64,000 nt of DNA from Pseudoprevotella muciniphila (lineage in GTDB: Bacteria > Bacteroidota > Bacteroidia > Bacteroidales > Bacteroidaceae). Position 1 is the stretch's first letter. Every line of letters begins with the position of its first letter. A program made the position numbers and the translations under genes. Where the stretch lies: assembly GCF_003265305.2 (NCBI RefSeq), contig NZ_CP033459.1, positions 1,550,001 through 1,614,000 on the forward strand, given 5' to 3'. Below are positions 1 through 7,450 of the stretch, piece after piece. The notes beneath the pieces are model-generated. The model was not told the DNA's origin, did not search any database, and saw only the letters and a list, made by a program, of their open reading frames with translations.

Positions 1-1
1 T

Positions 2-265
2 CGTGGCAGTGGTTACGACAGACCATACGATAGGTCATACGACAGGACAAACTATAGCACAAGTGGCCTTGTTTCGGCACAGGTTGTCCGTGAAGGCGGC
101 TACACCAACATTCGCCGTGGTCCCGGCTCCAACTATGGCATAGTAAAGAAAGTGCGCGATGGCAGTTGGATTACCATTCGTCCCAACGGCAGCACCTGGA
201 TTCCTGTATATCAAGGCGGGAGACACATTGGCTACATCCATGCCTCAAAGGTTTACAACTACTAA
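2..265 (+). CDS. C-terminal part of an SH3-like domain protein (5' end outside window)
   Basis: The frame is open from the window edge to a TAA at 263-265. The last ~65 residues look like a bacterial SH3 (SH3b) domain: a Val-rich strand, then a Thr-Asn-Ile-Arg-Arg-Gly-Pro-Gly turn, a Trp-Ile strand and a C-terminal Gly-Tyr-Ile strand. The RGP(G/S) turn is the usual signature of the fold. Upstream, the visible part is rich in Arg, Tyr, Ser and Asp, a low-complexity linker. Such domains commonly bind peptidoglycan or mediate envelope contacts, but the N terminus is not visible, so localisation and full function cannot be stated. A terminator follows directly. Confidence 0.7.
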   Translation, partial: RGSGYDRPYDRSYDRTNYSTSGLVSAQVVREGGYTNIRRGPGSNYGIVKKVRDGSWITIRPNGSTWIPVYQGGRHIGYIHASKVYNY

Positions 266-288
266 AAAATGACCGACTGAATGAAACA

Positions 289-326
289 AACCTCGAAAGT
301 TTTTGTCTGACTTTCGAGGTTTTTTA
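289..326 (+). terminator. Rho-independent terminator of the SH3 gene
   Basis: A 12-bp perfect stem (AACCTCGAAAGT pairing with ACTTTCGAGGTT) around a loop of nine bases is followed by a T-run. It begins 24 bases after the stop codon. Confidence 0.85.
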
Positions 327-388
327 AGGGGTTTCTGTAAAACAGGGATTCAACCCTGACCTACAGGAACTTTTTTTATTTATATGGA

Positions 389-1156
389 TTATTTCGTCAA
401 GTCGTATCTCGTTTCGGTTTCGGTATTCAGGTTATAGACATCCATATCCATTTTACTACTGCTGATTTCACCATACACATTGCCTTGGAATGTCTGACCT
501 GCATAGGCACCGGATTTGGCGAAAAGATCCAGGAACTTACCTTTGTCGCCTACTCCGACAGTACCGGTAGTAGTCTGTGTTTGTTCACCGTTTTGAGTGG
601 TCAGGGTGAAAGTATAGTCGCTTTTCACTTGCAGCGTCTTCCAGTTGGCAGATTCACCGCCATAAGTGGGTGTTGCAGTCCATGTACCAAAGAGGTAAGA
701 ATAGTCGAAAGTTGCAGGTGTGGTTTTCAGCCACTCTTCCATTTTGGCCGTCTTGGTCTCGTAGAGCGTGTAGTCGATGCCATTAAAGGTAAACGAAATA
801 TCACTATAATGCACATTAGTTAGGTTGATAATGTGAGTTTCTCCTTTACGGTCACCATCATTGCAAACTATCTTAATAGTTTCTTGTTTGTCCAGTTTTA
901 CCCATTTACCATTAGTGATGAAGCGTTTGCCATTCAGAGTCTCAACAAGTGTCATGTCGCCGTTTGACTTAAGGTTAAACCAACGAATGGTGCGAACGTT
1001 GTCATAGACGCGCCCTGTGTTCTGATAGACACCTTTGATAGTAGAAGATTCTATAGAATTCTCAATAGAATTCTTAACGTCATCACAACTCACGAATAAA
1101 GCCCCACAGCCTAAAAAAAGGCTAAGTGAAAGCATGATGCATTTGATAGATTTCAT
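389..1156 (-). CDS. Exported lipoprotein, calycin/lipocalin-like, function unknown
   Basis: 255 residues with a type II signal peptide; the lipid-attachment cysteine is Cys24 (Phe-Val-Ser-Cys), followed by two Asp. The mature protein seems to have two beta-rich halves. Each opens with a Gly-x-Tyr/Trp strand (about residues 41 and 157) followed by alternating Thr/Val strands, which resembles lipocalin-like domains of Bacteroidota. No catalytic motif is visible. The gene is separated from the upstream BtuG-like gene by a stem-loop, so it need not be under the cobalamin riboswitch. A GC-rich inverted repeat at about 342-372 lies just after the stop but lacks a good U-tract on this strand. Confidence 0.7.
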   Translation of the reverse strand: MKSIKCIMLSLSLFLGCGALFVSCDDVKNSIENSIESSTIKGVYQNTGRVYDNVRTIRWFNLKSNGDMTLVETLNGKRFITNGKWVKLDKQETIKIVCNDGDRKGETHIINLTNVHYSDISFTFNGIDYTLYETKTAKMEEWLKTTPATFDYSYLFGTWTATPTYGGESANWKTLQVKSDYTFTLTTQNGEQTQTTTGTVGVGDKGKFLDLFAKSGAYAGQTFQGNVYGEISSSKMDMDVYNLNTETETRYDLTK

Positions 1157-1265
1157 TTTGTGAAAGAATTTGAGTTACTTGTTTATTGATTGATTTGCAA
1201 ATGTGCTAATAAATTCCGAAACAATGGTTTCTTTCTCTGTTTTTTTGAAAAATCAATCCAAATCA

Positions 1266-1314
1266 TAACCCGCTGGACGAATGAAGCAAATGCGCTTAAT
1301 TTGTCCAGCGGGTA
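1266..1314 (-). terminator. Stem-loop terminator after the BtuG-like gene
   Basis: ACCCGCTGGAC at 1268-1278 pairs perfectly with GTCCAGCGGGT at 1303-1313, with a small inner AAGC/GCTT helix. The tail read leftward is only moderately T-rich (TTATGATTT). It lies 18 bases after the stop of the riboswitch-controlled gene. Confidence 0.65.
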
Positions 1315-1331
1315 AATTGACGTTATAATTA

Positions 1332-2405
1332 TTAGTCTACAAAGAGTGCATAATAAGGATTGGGACCAGTGGTGTATTTGTTGGCAAATTTGCCGTCAGA
1401 ATAATACCAATAGAGCAGTCCGTTACCTTGATAGTCCACACTACCATCATCTTTCAGGTTGTTGCTACCGATAAGAATGTTGCCATATTTTTTATCAACA
1501 GAAATAAAAGTGGGATTGATGGGTTTTTCGGTTGCTTCTTTCAGGAAGTCTTCGTCCAGGAGAGCATTCGTTGTGGTAGAATACTTCTTATAGGTAGTTA
1601 TCCCATCATAAGAAGATGAAATGGCATAAAGCACATTCTTGCTGATGGTTATCATGTCTGCCTCGCCTATATTTGTTGCTACATCGGCAGGAGTTACCTT
1701 GTAGAGAGCCTTGCCCACATCTGCATAGTTGCCGTTGCATACCACGAAAATGTTGTCGTTGTTGTCAACGGCTATTTGGTTGTAGGCATTCATGCCTATT
1801 GCTATTTCTTTCACAGCACCTTTGCTGATGTTGTTGATGTCGAATTTAGCAAGGCGCATACCATCAATGTAGTTCTCCGGGTTACCCCATTCATGATAGG
1901 TTCCGGCAATAGGAACATATACGTAGTGGTCGGTGGCTGCTACGCAATAAAGACCAGGACCTACTTTAACTTTCTGGTCAACTGCCTTTGTCTTTGTATT
2001 GATACGGAAGAGAGAGTCGCTACCCACAGCAAAAACGAAGTCGTTTTCTTCGCAGATATTCTGCACGAAAGGTATGGCTATGGAAGTAACGAGGGAGCCT
2101 GTTCTGGCATCATACACCTTTACAACGCTTTCTGCATTGACAGGTACGAAGATGTAACCATCCTCTTCAACGACATTCTGGGGAGAGTCGCCAAGGTCGG
2201 CGATGAGTGTGCTGAAAGACCTGTCCGATGGCATGAAGAGGCCGAGCGAACCAGGTGTGCCGCCCCATGAGCCTTGACTGACTACGAGGGCATTGCCGTC
2301 AACTTCTACAGGATCGATGATAGGTCTTGGATCGTCATCGTCACCACATGCTGTGAACGTAAGTGCTGCAATAAGAGCAATTGCAAAAATTTTTAATTGT
2401 TTCAT
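1332..2405 (-). CDS. BtuG-like surface lipoprotein, beta-propeller (DUF5074/YncE-like), cobalamin-regulated
   Basis: 357 residues from the ATG at 2405. An open frame extends further upstream but runs through the riboswitch, so this start is preferred because it begins a lipoprotein signal peptide with Cys20. Cys20 is followed by Gly-Asp-Asp-Asp-Asp, an acidic stretch that in Bacteroidota often marks lipoproteins sent to the cell surface. The mature part shows repeated beta-propeller blades (recurring Phe/Tyr-Val-Pro/Val-Val and Asp-x-x-Thr-Gly elements), as in YncE/DUF5074 proteins. BtuG, the surface cobalamin-capturing partner of BtuB, is a lipoprotein beta-propeller of similar size, and a cobalamin riboswitch lies directly upstream. 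The assignment combines fold appearance and regulation. No btuB is adjacent. Confidence 0.72.
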   Translation of the reverse strand: MKQLKIFAIALIAALTFTACGDDDDPRPIIDPVEVDGNALVVSQGSWGGTPGSLGLFMPSDRSFSTLIADLGDSPQNVVEEDGYIFVPVNAESVVKVYDARTGSLVTSIAIPFVQNICEENDFVFAVGSDSLFRINTKTKAVDQKVKVGPGLYCVAATDHYVYVPIAGTYHEWGNPENYIDGMRLAKFDINNISKGAVKEIAIGMNAYNQIAVDNNDNIFVVCNGNYADVGKALYKVTPADVATNIGEADMITISKNVLYAISSSYDGITTYKKYSTTTNALLDEDFLKEATEKPINPTFISVDKKYGNILIGSNNLKDDGSVDYQGNGLLYWYYSDGKFANKYTTGPNPYYALFVD

Positions 2406-2550
2406 AATGTTTGTATGTTTAAAATGATTACTCTTTCTAAACACACGATCACTGGGAGTGCAGTCAGGGGTATGCCTATAGAAAGGCGGACAAGAAGAAT
2501 CCTTTCCACTGCTTGTTCTATCTCCCGAGAACGTGCGTGAATGCAAAAAA

Positions 2551-2712
2551 GTGGCAGGTCTTCTGACTTTGTCCGCTTGACAAACGCCTTCCCACGCAAC
2601 AGGAGCGCAGTGGCGGTGATGTTTGCAAGCATAAATGGACTTACAGCAGCGGGAACTGTTGCCGAATTTCACGGCATTCCCTCTTGGCCGAACGTGTTCG
2701 GAACCACTATGC
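2551..2712 (-). promoter_or_regulatory. Cobalamin riboswitch
   Basis: Read on the minus strand, 2681-2641 carries the conserved core: GGGAA, GGTG-like CCGTGAAATTC, and a CAGTTCCCGCTGCTGTAA segment. After the variable middle (GCCACTGCGCTCC and GTGGGAAGGCG segments) the B12 box AGTCAGAAGACCTGCC lies at 2568-2553. The order and spacing are those of an adenosyl/methyl-cobalamin aptamer. About 145 bases separate the aptamer from the start at 2405, enough for an expression platform. When cobalamin is bound, expression is expected to fall (known for the family). Confidence 0.9.
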
Positions 2713-2717
2713 AGGTG

Positions 2718-2725
2718 CAAAGGTA
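2718..2725 (-). promoter_or_regulatory. Promoter -7 box for the riboswitch transcript
   Basis: TACCTTTG on the minus strand matches the Bacteroidota TAnnTTTG box and lies a few bases upstream of the aptamer. No clear TTTG -33 box was seen. Confidence 0.5.
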
Positions 2726-2753
2726 TGAAAAATGTTGGGAAGATTAGAATTTT

Positions 2754-3224
2754 CTATTCTTCTAATTCATCTAATTCAAGAAGCGGGAATACAAGGTGCG
2801 GCTCATAGCCTCGCGACGTGGCAAATCGGAGCAGTTTTTGCGACAGGGCGAACGACGTGTCTGCTTTAGTCGTGCGGCGCTTATTGTCAATAATGGACTT
2901 TAGGTTATCGTGGTAAATATCTTCATCTATCTGCTGCAGTGCATCGCTGATATCGGTCTGACTGATATCTTTGAGCCGTAGGCTGTTGCGAATCTTGAGC
3001 CGCCCCCATTTGTCAAAGAGGTACTTGTCGTGCGCAAAAGCCCGTGCATACCGGTTTTCATCGATGAAACCACCCTTTTCGAGACGAGTCAGAATGTCTT
3101 CTATAGTCTTTACATCAGCACCTCGTCGCTCTAACTTGGTCTGAACATCTTTCCTGCACGTTTCGCGAAGCGAGCAAGTGTATGACATTTTTCTGTACTC
3201 CTCTTCAGGGTTTATCTCTTTCAT
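2754..3224 (-). CDS. recX: RecX family regulatory protein
   Basis: 156 residues. RecX proteins bind RecA filaments and modulate recombination and the SOS response. The protein is all-helical with the family's three-helix repeats: an N-terminal Ser-Leu-Arg-Glu-Thr-Cys-Arg-Lys-Asp-Val segment, a central Gly-Phe-Ile-Asp-Glu-x-Arg-Tyr-Ala-Arg-Ala-Phe motif (about 52-63) and the following Lys-Trp-Gly-Arg-x-Lys-Ile helix. ATG 3224 is preferred over an upstream in-frame start because it avoids overlap with the glycosyltransferase, whose stop is 13 bases away. No recA lies nearby. The position at the end of a glycosyltransferase cluster suggests co-transcription rather than shared function. Confidence 0.88.
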   Translation of the reverse strand: MKEINPEEEYRKMSYTCSLRETCRKDVQTKLERRGADVKTIEDILTRLEKGGFIDENRYARAFAHDKYLFDKWGRLKIRNSLRLKDISQTDISDALQQIDEDIYHDNLKSIIDNKRRTTKADTSFALSQKLLRFATSRGYEPHLVFPLLELDELEE

Positions 3225-3237
3225 CGCAATACAAATG

Positions 3238-4056
3238 TTATTTTTTGATAAACGTACGCAATGCAAACCAACTGTGGAGTGCAGATGTAGCCACTAAACC
3301 ATAGTGTTTTTGCATGATGCGGAACCGCTCCTTGAGCGAGGCCTTGTGATTTACTTTTGTGGCGCCTTCGTTTAGGAAATTAGCAATAACAAGCCTTGTA
3401 TTGAAGAGTTTTTCGCGGCGTTTCTGCCCTTCTTTCATGATGCGGATACACCAATCGAAATCTGCAGAAAAACGATATTTCAAGTTGTATATATTTGCTT
3501 TCGCCAGGTCGGTACGAGCCAGAAATGCCTGATGGCAGACCAGCATACCGTATCTGAAACTGCGCCAAGTAAGAATCTCGGGCGGTTGCAGCCGGCGATG
3601 TCGGATGAAATTGCCGTCTCTGTCCACTATGTCCGTGTTGCCATAAAGCACGGCAGGCAGTGATTCCTCGTCTGCAATGCTACGTTGTATGTCGGAGAGC
3701 GTAGTGTCGGAGATGAGGGTGTCGCCCGCATTGAGGAAAAGGATGTAGTCGCCCGTAGCCAGGTCTATCGCCTTATTCATGGCATCATAGATACCCTCAT
3801 CGGGCTCACTGAGACAGTTGACTTCATGTTTCACATCAGCAATGGAGTTGCGCTCCTGATAGTGGTGTACTTGCTCAAGTGTGTTGTCAGAAGAATTGCC
3901 ATCAATGATAAGGTGTTCCACGTGTGGATAATCCTGCCGCTCAATGCTTTCTATGGTCTTGGCAATGAGAGCGCCAGCGTTGTAGGTGACGGTGGCAATG
4001 GTGAATTTAACTGTGTTTTTTTGACTGGCAGAGTCCGACGGAGGTTGTGTGTCCAT
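3238..4056 (-). CDS. Family 2 glycosyltransferase
   Basis: 272 residues, a single GT-A fold domain. The N terminus has the typical Ile-Ala-Thr-Val-Thr-Tyr-Asn-Ala strand (about 19-26). A His-Leu-Ile-Ile-Asp-Gly-Asn-Ser-Ser-Asp-Asn-Thr segment follows, the nucleotide-binding loop of GT2 enzymes, then Asn-Ala-Gly-Asp-Thr-Leu in the position of the metal-binding DxD motif. There is no membrane segment, so it probably acts at the inner face of the cytoplasmic membrane. It lies 42 bases downstream of a GT4 enzyme, and the pair probably adds successive sugars to a surface glycan. Sugar donor and acceptor cannot be read from sequence. Confidence 0.87.
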   Translation of the reverse strand: MDTQPPSDSASQKNTVKFTIATVTYNAGALIAKTIESIERQDYPHVEHLIIDGNSSDNTLEQVHHYQERNSIADVKHEVNCLSEPDEGIYDAMNKAIDLATGDYILFLNAGDTLISDTTLSDIQRSIADEESLPAVLYGNTDIVDRDGNFIRHRRLQPPEILTWRSFRYGMLVCHQAFLARTDLAKANIYNLKYRFSADFDWCIRIMKEGQKRREKLFNTRLVIANFLNEGATKVNHKASLKERFRIMQKHYGLVATSALHSWFALRTFIKK

Positions 4057-4098
4057 TTTTATAGAATTCTGAGTTATTTTGTAAGTAATATCAATATC

Positions 4099-5358
4099 TT
4101 AATCATGTGGAAGGAGAGATTCGTAGAGTGCTGCGTGCCGTTGAGCAACGATGGGTTGCGAGAAGTTTGCAAGTGCTTTTTCTCTCGATGAAATCGCCAT
4201 TTTTTCAGCCATTCCTTCTTTCAGGCAATACTTTATACCTTCTGCAAAGTCTGCTGCATCTTTGTATTGTGCAAGGTAGCCTGTCTGATGGTGCGTTATG
4301 AGTTGTGGCAGACCACCCACATTGAAACCTACACAAGGCAGCCCACATGCCATCGCCTCAACGATGGTGTTGGGCAGGTTGTCCTGCAAGGTGGGCATCA
4401 TGAGCAACGTGGCAGCATTATACAGTTGCTGCATGGTTTCTGTATCGCTGATGTACTCGTATGTGGTGGCGCGTATGGGAACGGCTTCTTTCAGTGTTGA
4501 TGCTTCAAGCCCCACAATGACGAGTTGCATGCTGTCCTTGACAGAGGGGTCTGCCTCGCAAATTCGCTCCAGAGCCTTTTTAAGGTAGTCGATACCTTTG
4601 ATAGGATTTGTGGCTTTCTGAGCCACGAAGAGCAGGATGTGCTTATTGTCAGGCAGTTGCAGTGCCTCTCTTGCCTGTGCCTTCGATGATGGCTGATAAT
4701 AGTCAGTATCGATGGCATTGGGTATGCTTTCTATGCGATAGCCGCTAAGTAGCGGGGCTTGTCTGGCAAGGTCGGCAAGCCAGTCGCTACATCCTATGAA
4801 AGTTATTTTTCCCTTGGCATAGACCTGTGCTTTTTTCAGGAAACGTCGATGAGAGAGGTCGTTGACGTTTCCCTTACGAAGGATTGGGCAGTTACCGCAT
4901 TGTTCCTGCCATGCCGTGCATTCTCGCGAGTAATGGCAAATACCTGTAAATGGCCACATGTCATGCATTGTCCAGACGATGGGTTTGCCACTCGCGAGGA
5001 TCTTGCCGATGCCACCAAGCGAGAGCATGCCTTGATTGATCCAATGCAGGTGGATGATGTCTGCCTCCTGAAAGGCTTTGTCGAGGGTGATGTCCGTACC
5101 TCGGGTGGCAGTGTCCACTTCGAATAAGCGGTGTTTCCTGCAACCATTTTCAAAGAAGATGCCTAATCGTTCCAGGATGAAGTCGCACCTTTGCTTTGCA
5201 CCATTCGGTATAGTGCTGACCAGACTACTCTCCGTATTGCGGTCGCGCACGAGCATTCTTGCCTCATGACCCTCAGTATTAAGAGCATTCATCAGGCGGT
5301 TGGCTGCTATAGCAGCACCACCTGTCAGTTCGGATGTATTGACCATCAGTATGCGCAT
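4099..5358 (-). CDS. Family 4 (GT-B) glycosyltransferase
   Basis: 419 residues. The N-terminal Rossmann half opens with Ile-Leu-Met-Val-Asn-Thr and a Thr-Gly-Gly-Ala-Ala loop, as in nucleotide-sugar retaining transferases. A Trp-Thr-Met-His-Asp-Met-Trp-Pro-Phe-Thr-Gly segment near 133-143, followed by several Cys, is typical of the Bacteroidota GT4 group. The C-terminal half contains Glu-Ala-Met-Ala-Cys-Gly-Leu-Pro-Cys-Val near 335, the donor-binding E-x7-E region. It starts 22 bases after rnc and precedes the GT2 gene, all on the same strand, so it is likely part of the rnc transcript. Substrate unknown. Confidence 0.88.
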   Translation of the reverse strand: MRILMVNTSELTGGAAIAANRLMNALNTEGHEARMLVRDRNTESSLVSTIPNGAKQRCDFILERLGIFFENGCRKHRLFEVDTATRGTDITLDKAFQEADIIHLHWINQGMLSLGGIGKILASGKPIVWTMHDMWPFTGICHYSRECTAWQEQCGNCPILRKGNVNDLSHRRFLKKAQVYAKGKITFIGCSDWLADLARQAPLLSGYRIESIPNAIDTDYYQPSSKAQAREALQLPDNKHILLFVAQKATNPIKGIDYLKKALERICEADPSVKDSMQLVIVGLEASTLKEAVPIRATTYEYISDTETMQQLYNAATLLMMPTLQDNLPNTIVEAMACGLPCVGFNVGGLPQLITHHQTGYLAQYKDAADFAEGIKYCLKEGMAEKMAISSREKALANFSQPIVAQRHAALYESLLPHD

Positions 5359-5380
5359 GAGGGAATGCTGTTGGAGAGGG

Positions 5381-7210
5381 TTATTTCACTTCTTTCGGCT
5401 CTGCGGCAGACTGCGCTGCGATAGACTTTTTTGTCGAAGTTGTCTTCTTCGTTGAGGTTTTCTTTTCAGCAGATTTCTTCACAGTAGCACTCTTCCGGGT
5501 GGATTTGGTTTTTTTCTCTGCAGGTTTATCTTCTTTTTGTTCTACAGGAGCGGCTTCTCCCTTTTCTGCTGTTTCTTTTGCTTTTGAGTTGGTCGCAGTT
5601 TTTTTCGTTGTTGAGCGTTTTCTTGCAGGTTGCTTCGCCTTTTCTTCTGCTGCCTTTTCGGAAATCTCGGTAGTCGTTGTTTCAGCAATGTCTGCTACCT
5701 CCTCGCCTTTCGAGGCTTCGTTCTTGACAGGAGCCGGTTTCTTGGTTGCCGTTTTTTTGGTTGCCGTCTTTTTTGCAGTCTGTCTGGCTTGTGCTTTCTG
5801 TGCTGTTTTTTCTACTGATTCAGGTTCTTCTTTCGGCTTTTCTTCTGCTGCTTCAGGAGATTTTGTGCCTTCTTCAGTATTTATAATTTGTTCGGGCTGT
5901 GGAGTCTCCTTTTTAGTTGATCGCCGGTTTGTTTTTCTGCCGCTCTTTTTGGCAGGTTCTTCTTCTTTTTTCTCTCGCAAGGATTGTTCAGTAGCGACCA
6001 TAGGCTCTGATTTCACAGGCAAGGAGGGATTTTCGGATAGCGCAATGGTTTGTTCAGGTGTTACGGAAACTTTCTCCGAATCGACAGTTCGTTTCTGTTC
6101 CTGAGGTTCTTCTGTATATTTTGTTTCAGGCTTGTTTCTTGCAGTCTGTTCCTTGGAGGGTTTCTGCTGATTTTGAACTATCTTTTCTTCGGTAGTCTTC
6201 TGCTCTTTTTTCTCTTTTTGGGCTTCATTTTTTTTCGTGTCTTCCTTTACGGTAACATCAGGCGCCTTCGGTATCTGTTTCTGTTGATAGGTTTTGCTGT
6301 TACTATTGTCGTTAGATTCCTTTTTCTCATTTTGGGCCTTTTGGTTTTGAGTTTCCGGTTGCTCTTTCGCCTCTTTGGAAAAACTGTTCTCTATTTCTAA
6401 AATTTTGGGCACAGCAGCATATTCAGGTGCTTCCATAGCAGTACGTTTCTCTTTCGAACCGAAAATCTGGTTTTTGAGTTTGTCATTTCGCGAGAGGCGT
6501 GTAAGAGCATCTTTAGAAGCCTCTTGTTCGCTTTCTTTTTTGGAGAACCCTTTGCCTTCGCCAGACATCACCTCCTCAATTTGCACTATAGTGCGGAATA
6601 CAGGGGTGTTGGCATCGGTGTTGTCAACATTCTTGAGCGTAAATTCGCATCTGAAACGGTTCTTCTGACAGTATTCGAGAAGTTTGCTCTTGAAGTTGAC
6701 TTCCGTATTTGCCACAATGTCCACATTGACAAATTTCTTAAGGATTTGTCTTTCTACGAATGCCTTACAAGCAGGATAGCCGCGATCGAGGTAGATAGCA
6801 CCGATAAGTGCTTCGAATGCGTTGCCGGCGATGTAACTGTTGTGACTCGTCTTTTTGGTTTTAGAGCGTATAAGTTTTTCCACACCCATCTCGGCAGAGA
6901 GTTCGTTGAGTGTGTTGCGTTGCACTATTTTGCTGCGCGTATTGGTAAGGAATCCTTCTCTTTTGTTTTCAAAACGATGGTAAAGGATGTCGCTGACAAC
7001 AGCGCCGAAGATGGCATCGCCAAGAAATTCAAGGCGTTCGTTGTTGAATTTTCTCCCATCTTTCCTGTTGTATGTGTTTGAACTGTGGGAAAGGGCTATT
7101 TGATAGAGTTCAATGTTGCGAGGAAAGAAACCGAGAATCTTGTATAAATCGTTGTGAAGATGCTTGTCTTTCTGAAACAGCAATTTCACTTTTCCTAATA
7201 AATCTCCCAT
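5381..7210 (-). CDS. rnc: Ribonuclease III with long disordered basic/acidic C-terminal tail
   Basis: 609 residues against about 230-310 for usual RNase III. Residues 1-165 form the catalytic domain with the signature Asn-Glu-Arg-Leu-Glu-Phe-Leu-Gly-Asp-Ala at 57-66 and the second metal-binding Glu at about 133. Residues 171-243 form a dsRNA-binding domain ending in Gly-Phe-Ser-Lys-Lys-Glu-Ser-Glu-Gln-Glu-Ala. From about 250 to 609 the chain is low complexity, first Gln/Glu/Lys-rich, then Lys/Ala/Thr runs with repeated Ala-Thr-Lys-Lys and Ser-Thr-Lys-Lys units like histone-H1 tails. The tail is in frame without a break. The enzyme cleaves double-stranded RNA (rRNA precursors, structured mRNAs). 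The gene follows acpP and fabF. Confidence 0.93.
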   Translation of the reverse strand: MGDLLGKVKLLFQKDKHLHNDLYKILGFFPRNIELYQIALSHSSNTYNRKDGRKFNNERLEFLGDAIFGAVVSDILYHRFENKREGFLTNTRSKIVQRNTLNELSAEMGVEKLIRSKTKKTSHNSYIAGNAFEALIGAIYLDRGYPACKAFVERQILKKFVNVDIVANTEVNFKSKLLEYCQKNRFRCEFTLKNVDNTDANTPVFRTIVQIEEVMSGEGKGFSKKESEQEASKDALTRLSRNDKLKNQIFGSKEKRTAMEAPEYAAVPKILEIENSFSKEAKEQPETQNQKAQNEKKESNDNSNSKTYQQKQIPKAPDVTVKEDTKKNEAQKEKKEQKTTEEKIVQNQQKPSKEQTARNKPETKYTEEPQEQKRTVDSEKVSVTPEQTIALSENPSLPVKSEPMVATEQSLREKKEEEPAKKSGRKTNRRSTKKETPQPEQIINTEEGTKSPEAAEEKPKEEPESVEKTAQKAQARQTAKKTATKKTATKKPAPVKNEASKGEEVADIAETTTTEISEKAAEEKAKQPARKRSTTKKTATNSKAKETAEKGEAAPVEQKEDKPAEKKTKSTRKSATVKKSAEKKTSTKKTTSTKKSIAAQSAAEPKEVK

Positions 7211-7384
7211 TGTTGTTTGGAATGTATTTCAACTCTGGATAATCTGCCAACACCGTTATTCTTTATTTTCCTTTAGCAGGGTATTCAGACTTGTTTTCGA
7301 AACTGTGGGAATAGCCATTCTGTGTTTCGGCATAGCCGTTTGATGGACTATTTTTGTTGTTTCGGTTTTTGTTAATAATAGTCG

Positions 7385-7431
7385 AAGGTTGGCACTGAAA
7401 GAAACCATTAGCCACTTTCAGCCCCAACCTT
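7385..7431 (-). other. Stem-loop between fabF and rnc
   Basis: AAGGTTGG (7385-7392) pairs with CCAACCTT (7424-7431), and CTGAAAG (7395-7401) with CTTTCAG (7415-7421), separated by a 2x2 internal loop. There is no U-tract on the minus side. It lies just after the fabF stop, in the leader of rnc, so it could be a weak terminator, an mRNA end protector or an RNase III processing site. Confidence 0.6.
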
Positions 7432-7450
7432 TATGGATTTTTACTTTGTA

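Noticed and set aside
342-372. Inverted repeat resembling a tRNA T-arm (CAGGG around TTGAAT)
   Set aside because: The loop is six bases instead of seven and no D-arm, anticodon arm or acceptor stem can be built.
2406-2720. In-frame upstream extension of the BtuG-like gene by about 105 residues
   Set aside because: It runs through the cobalamin riboswitch, and the signal peptide starts at 2405.
5499-6668. Long open frames on the plus strand opposite rnc
   Set aside because: They arise from the Lys/Glu-rich codons of the RNase III tail read in reverse, giving Phe/Leu/Ser-rich nonsense.
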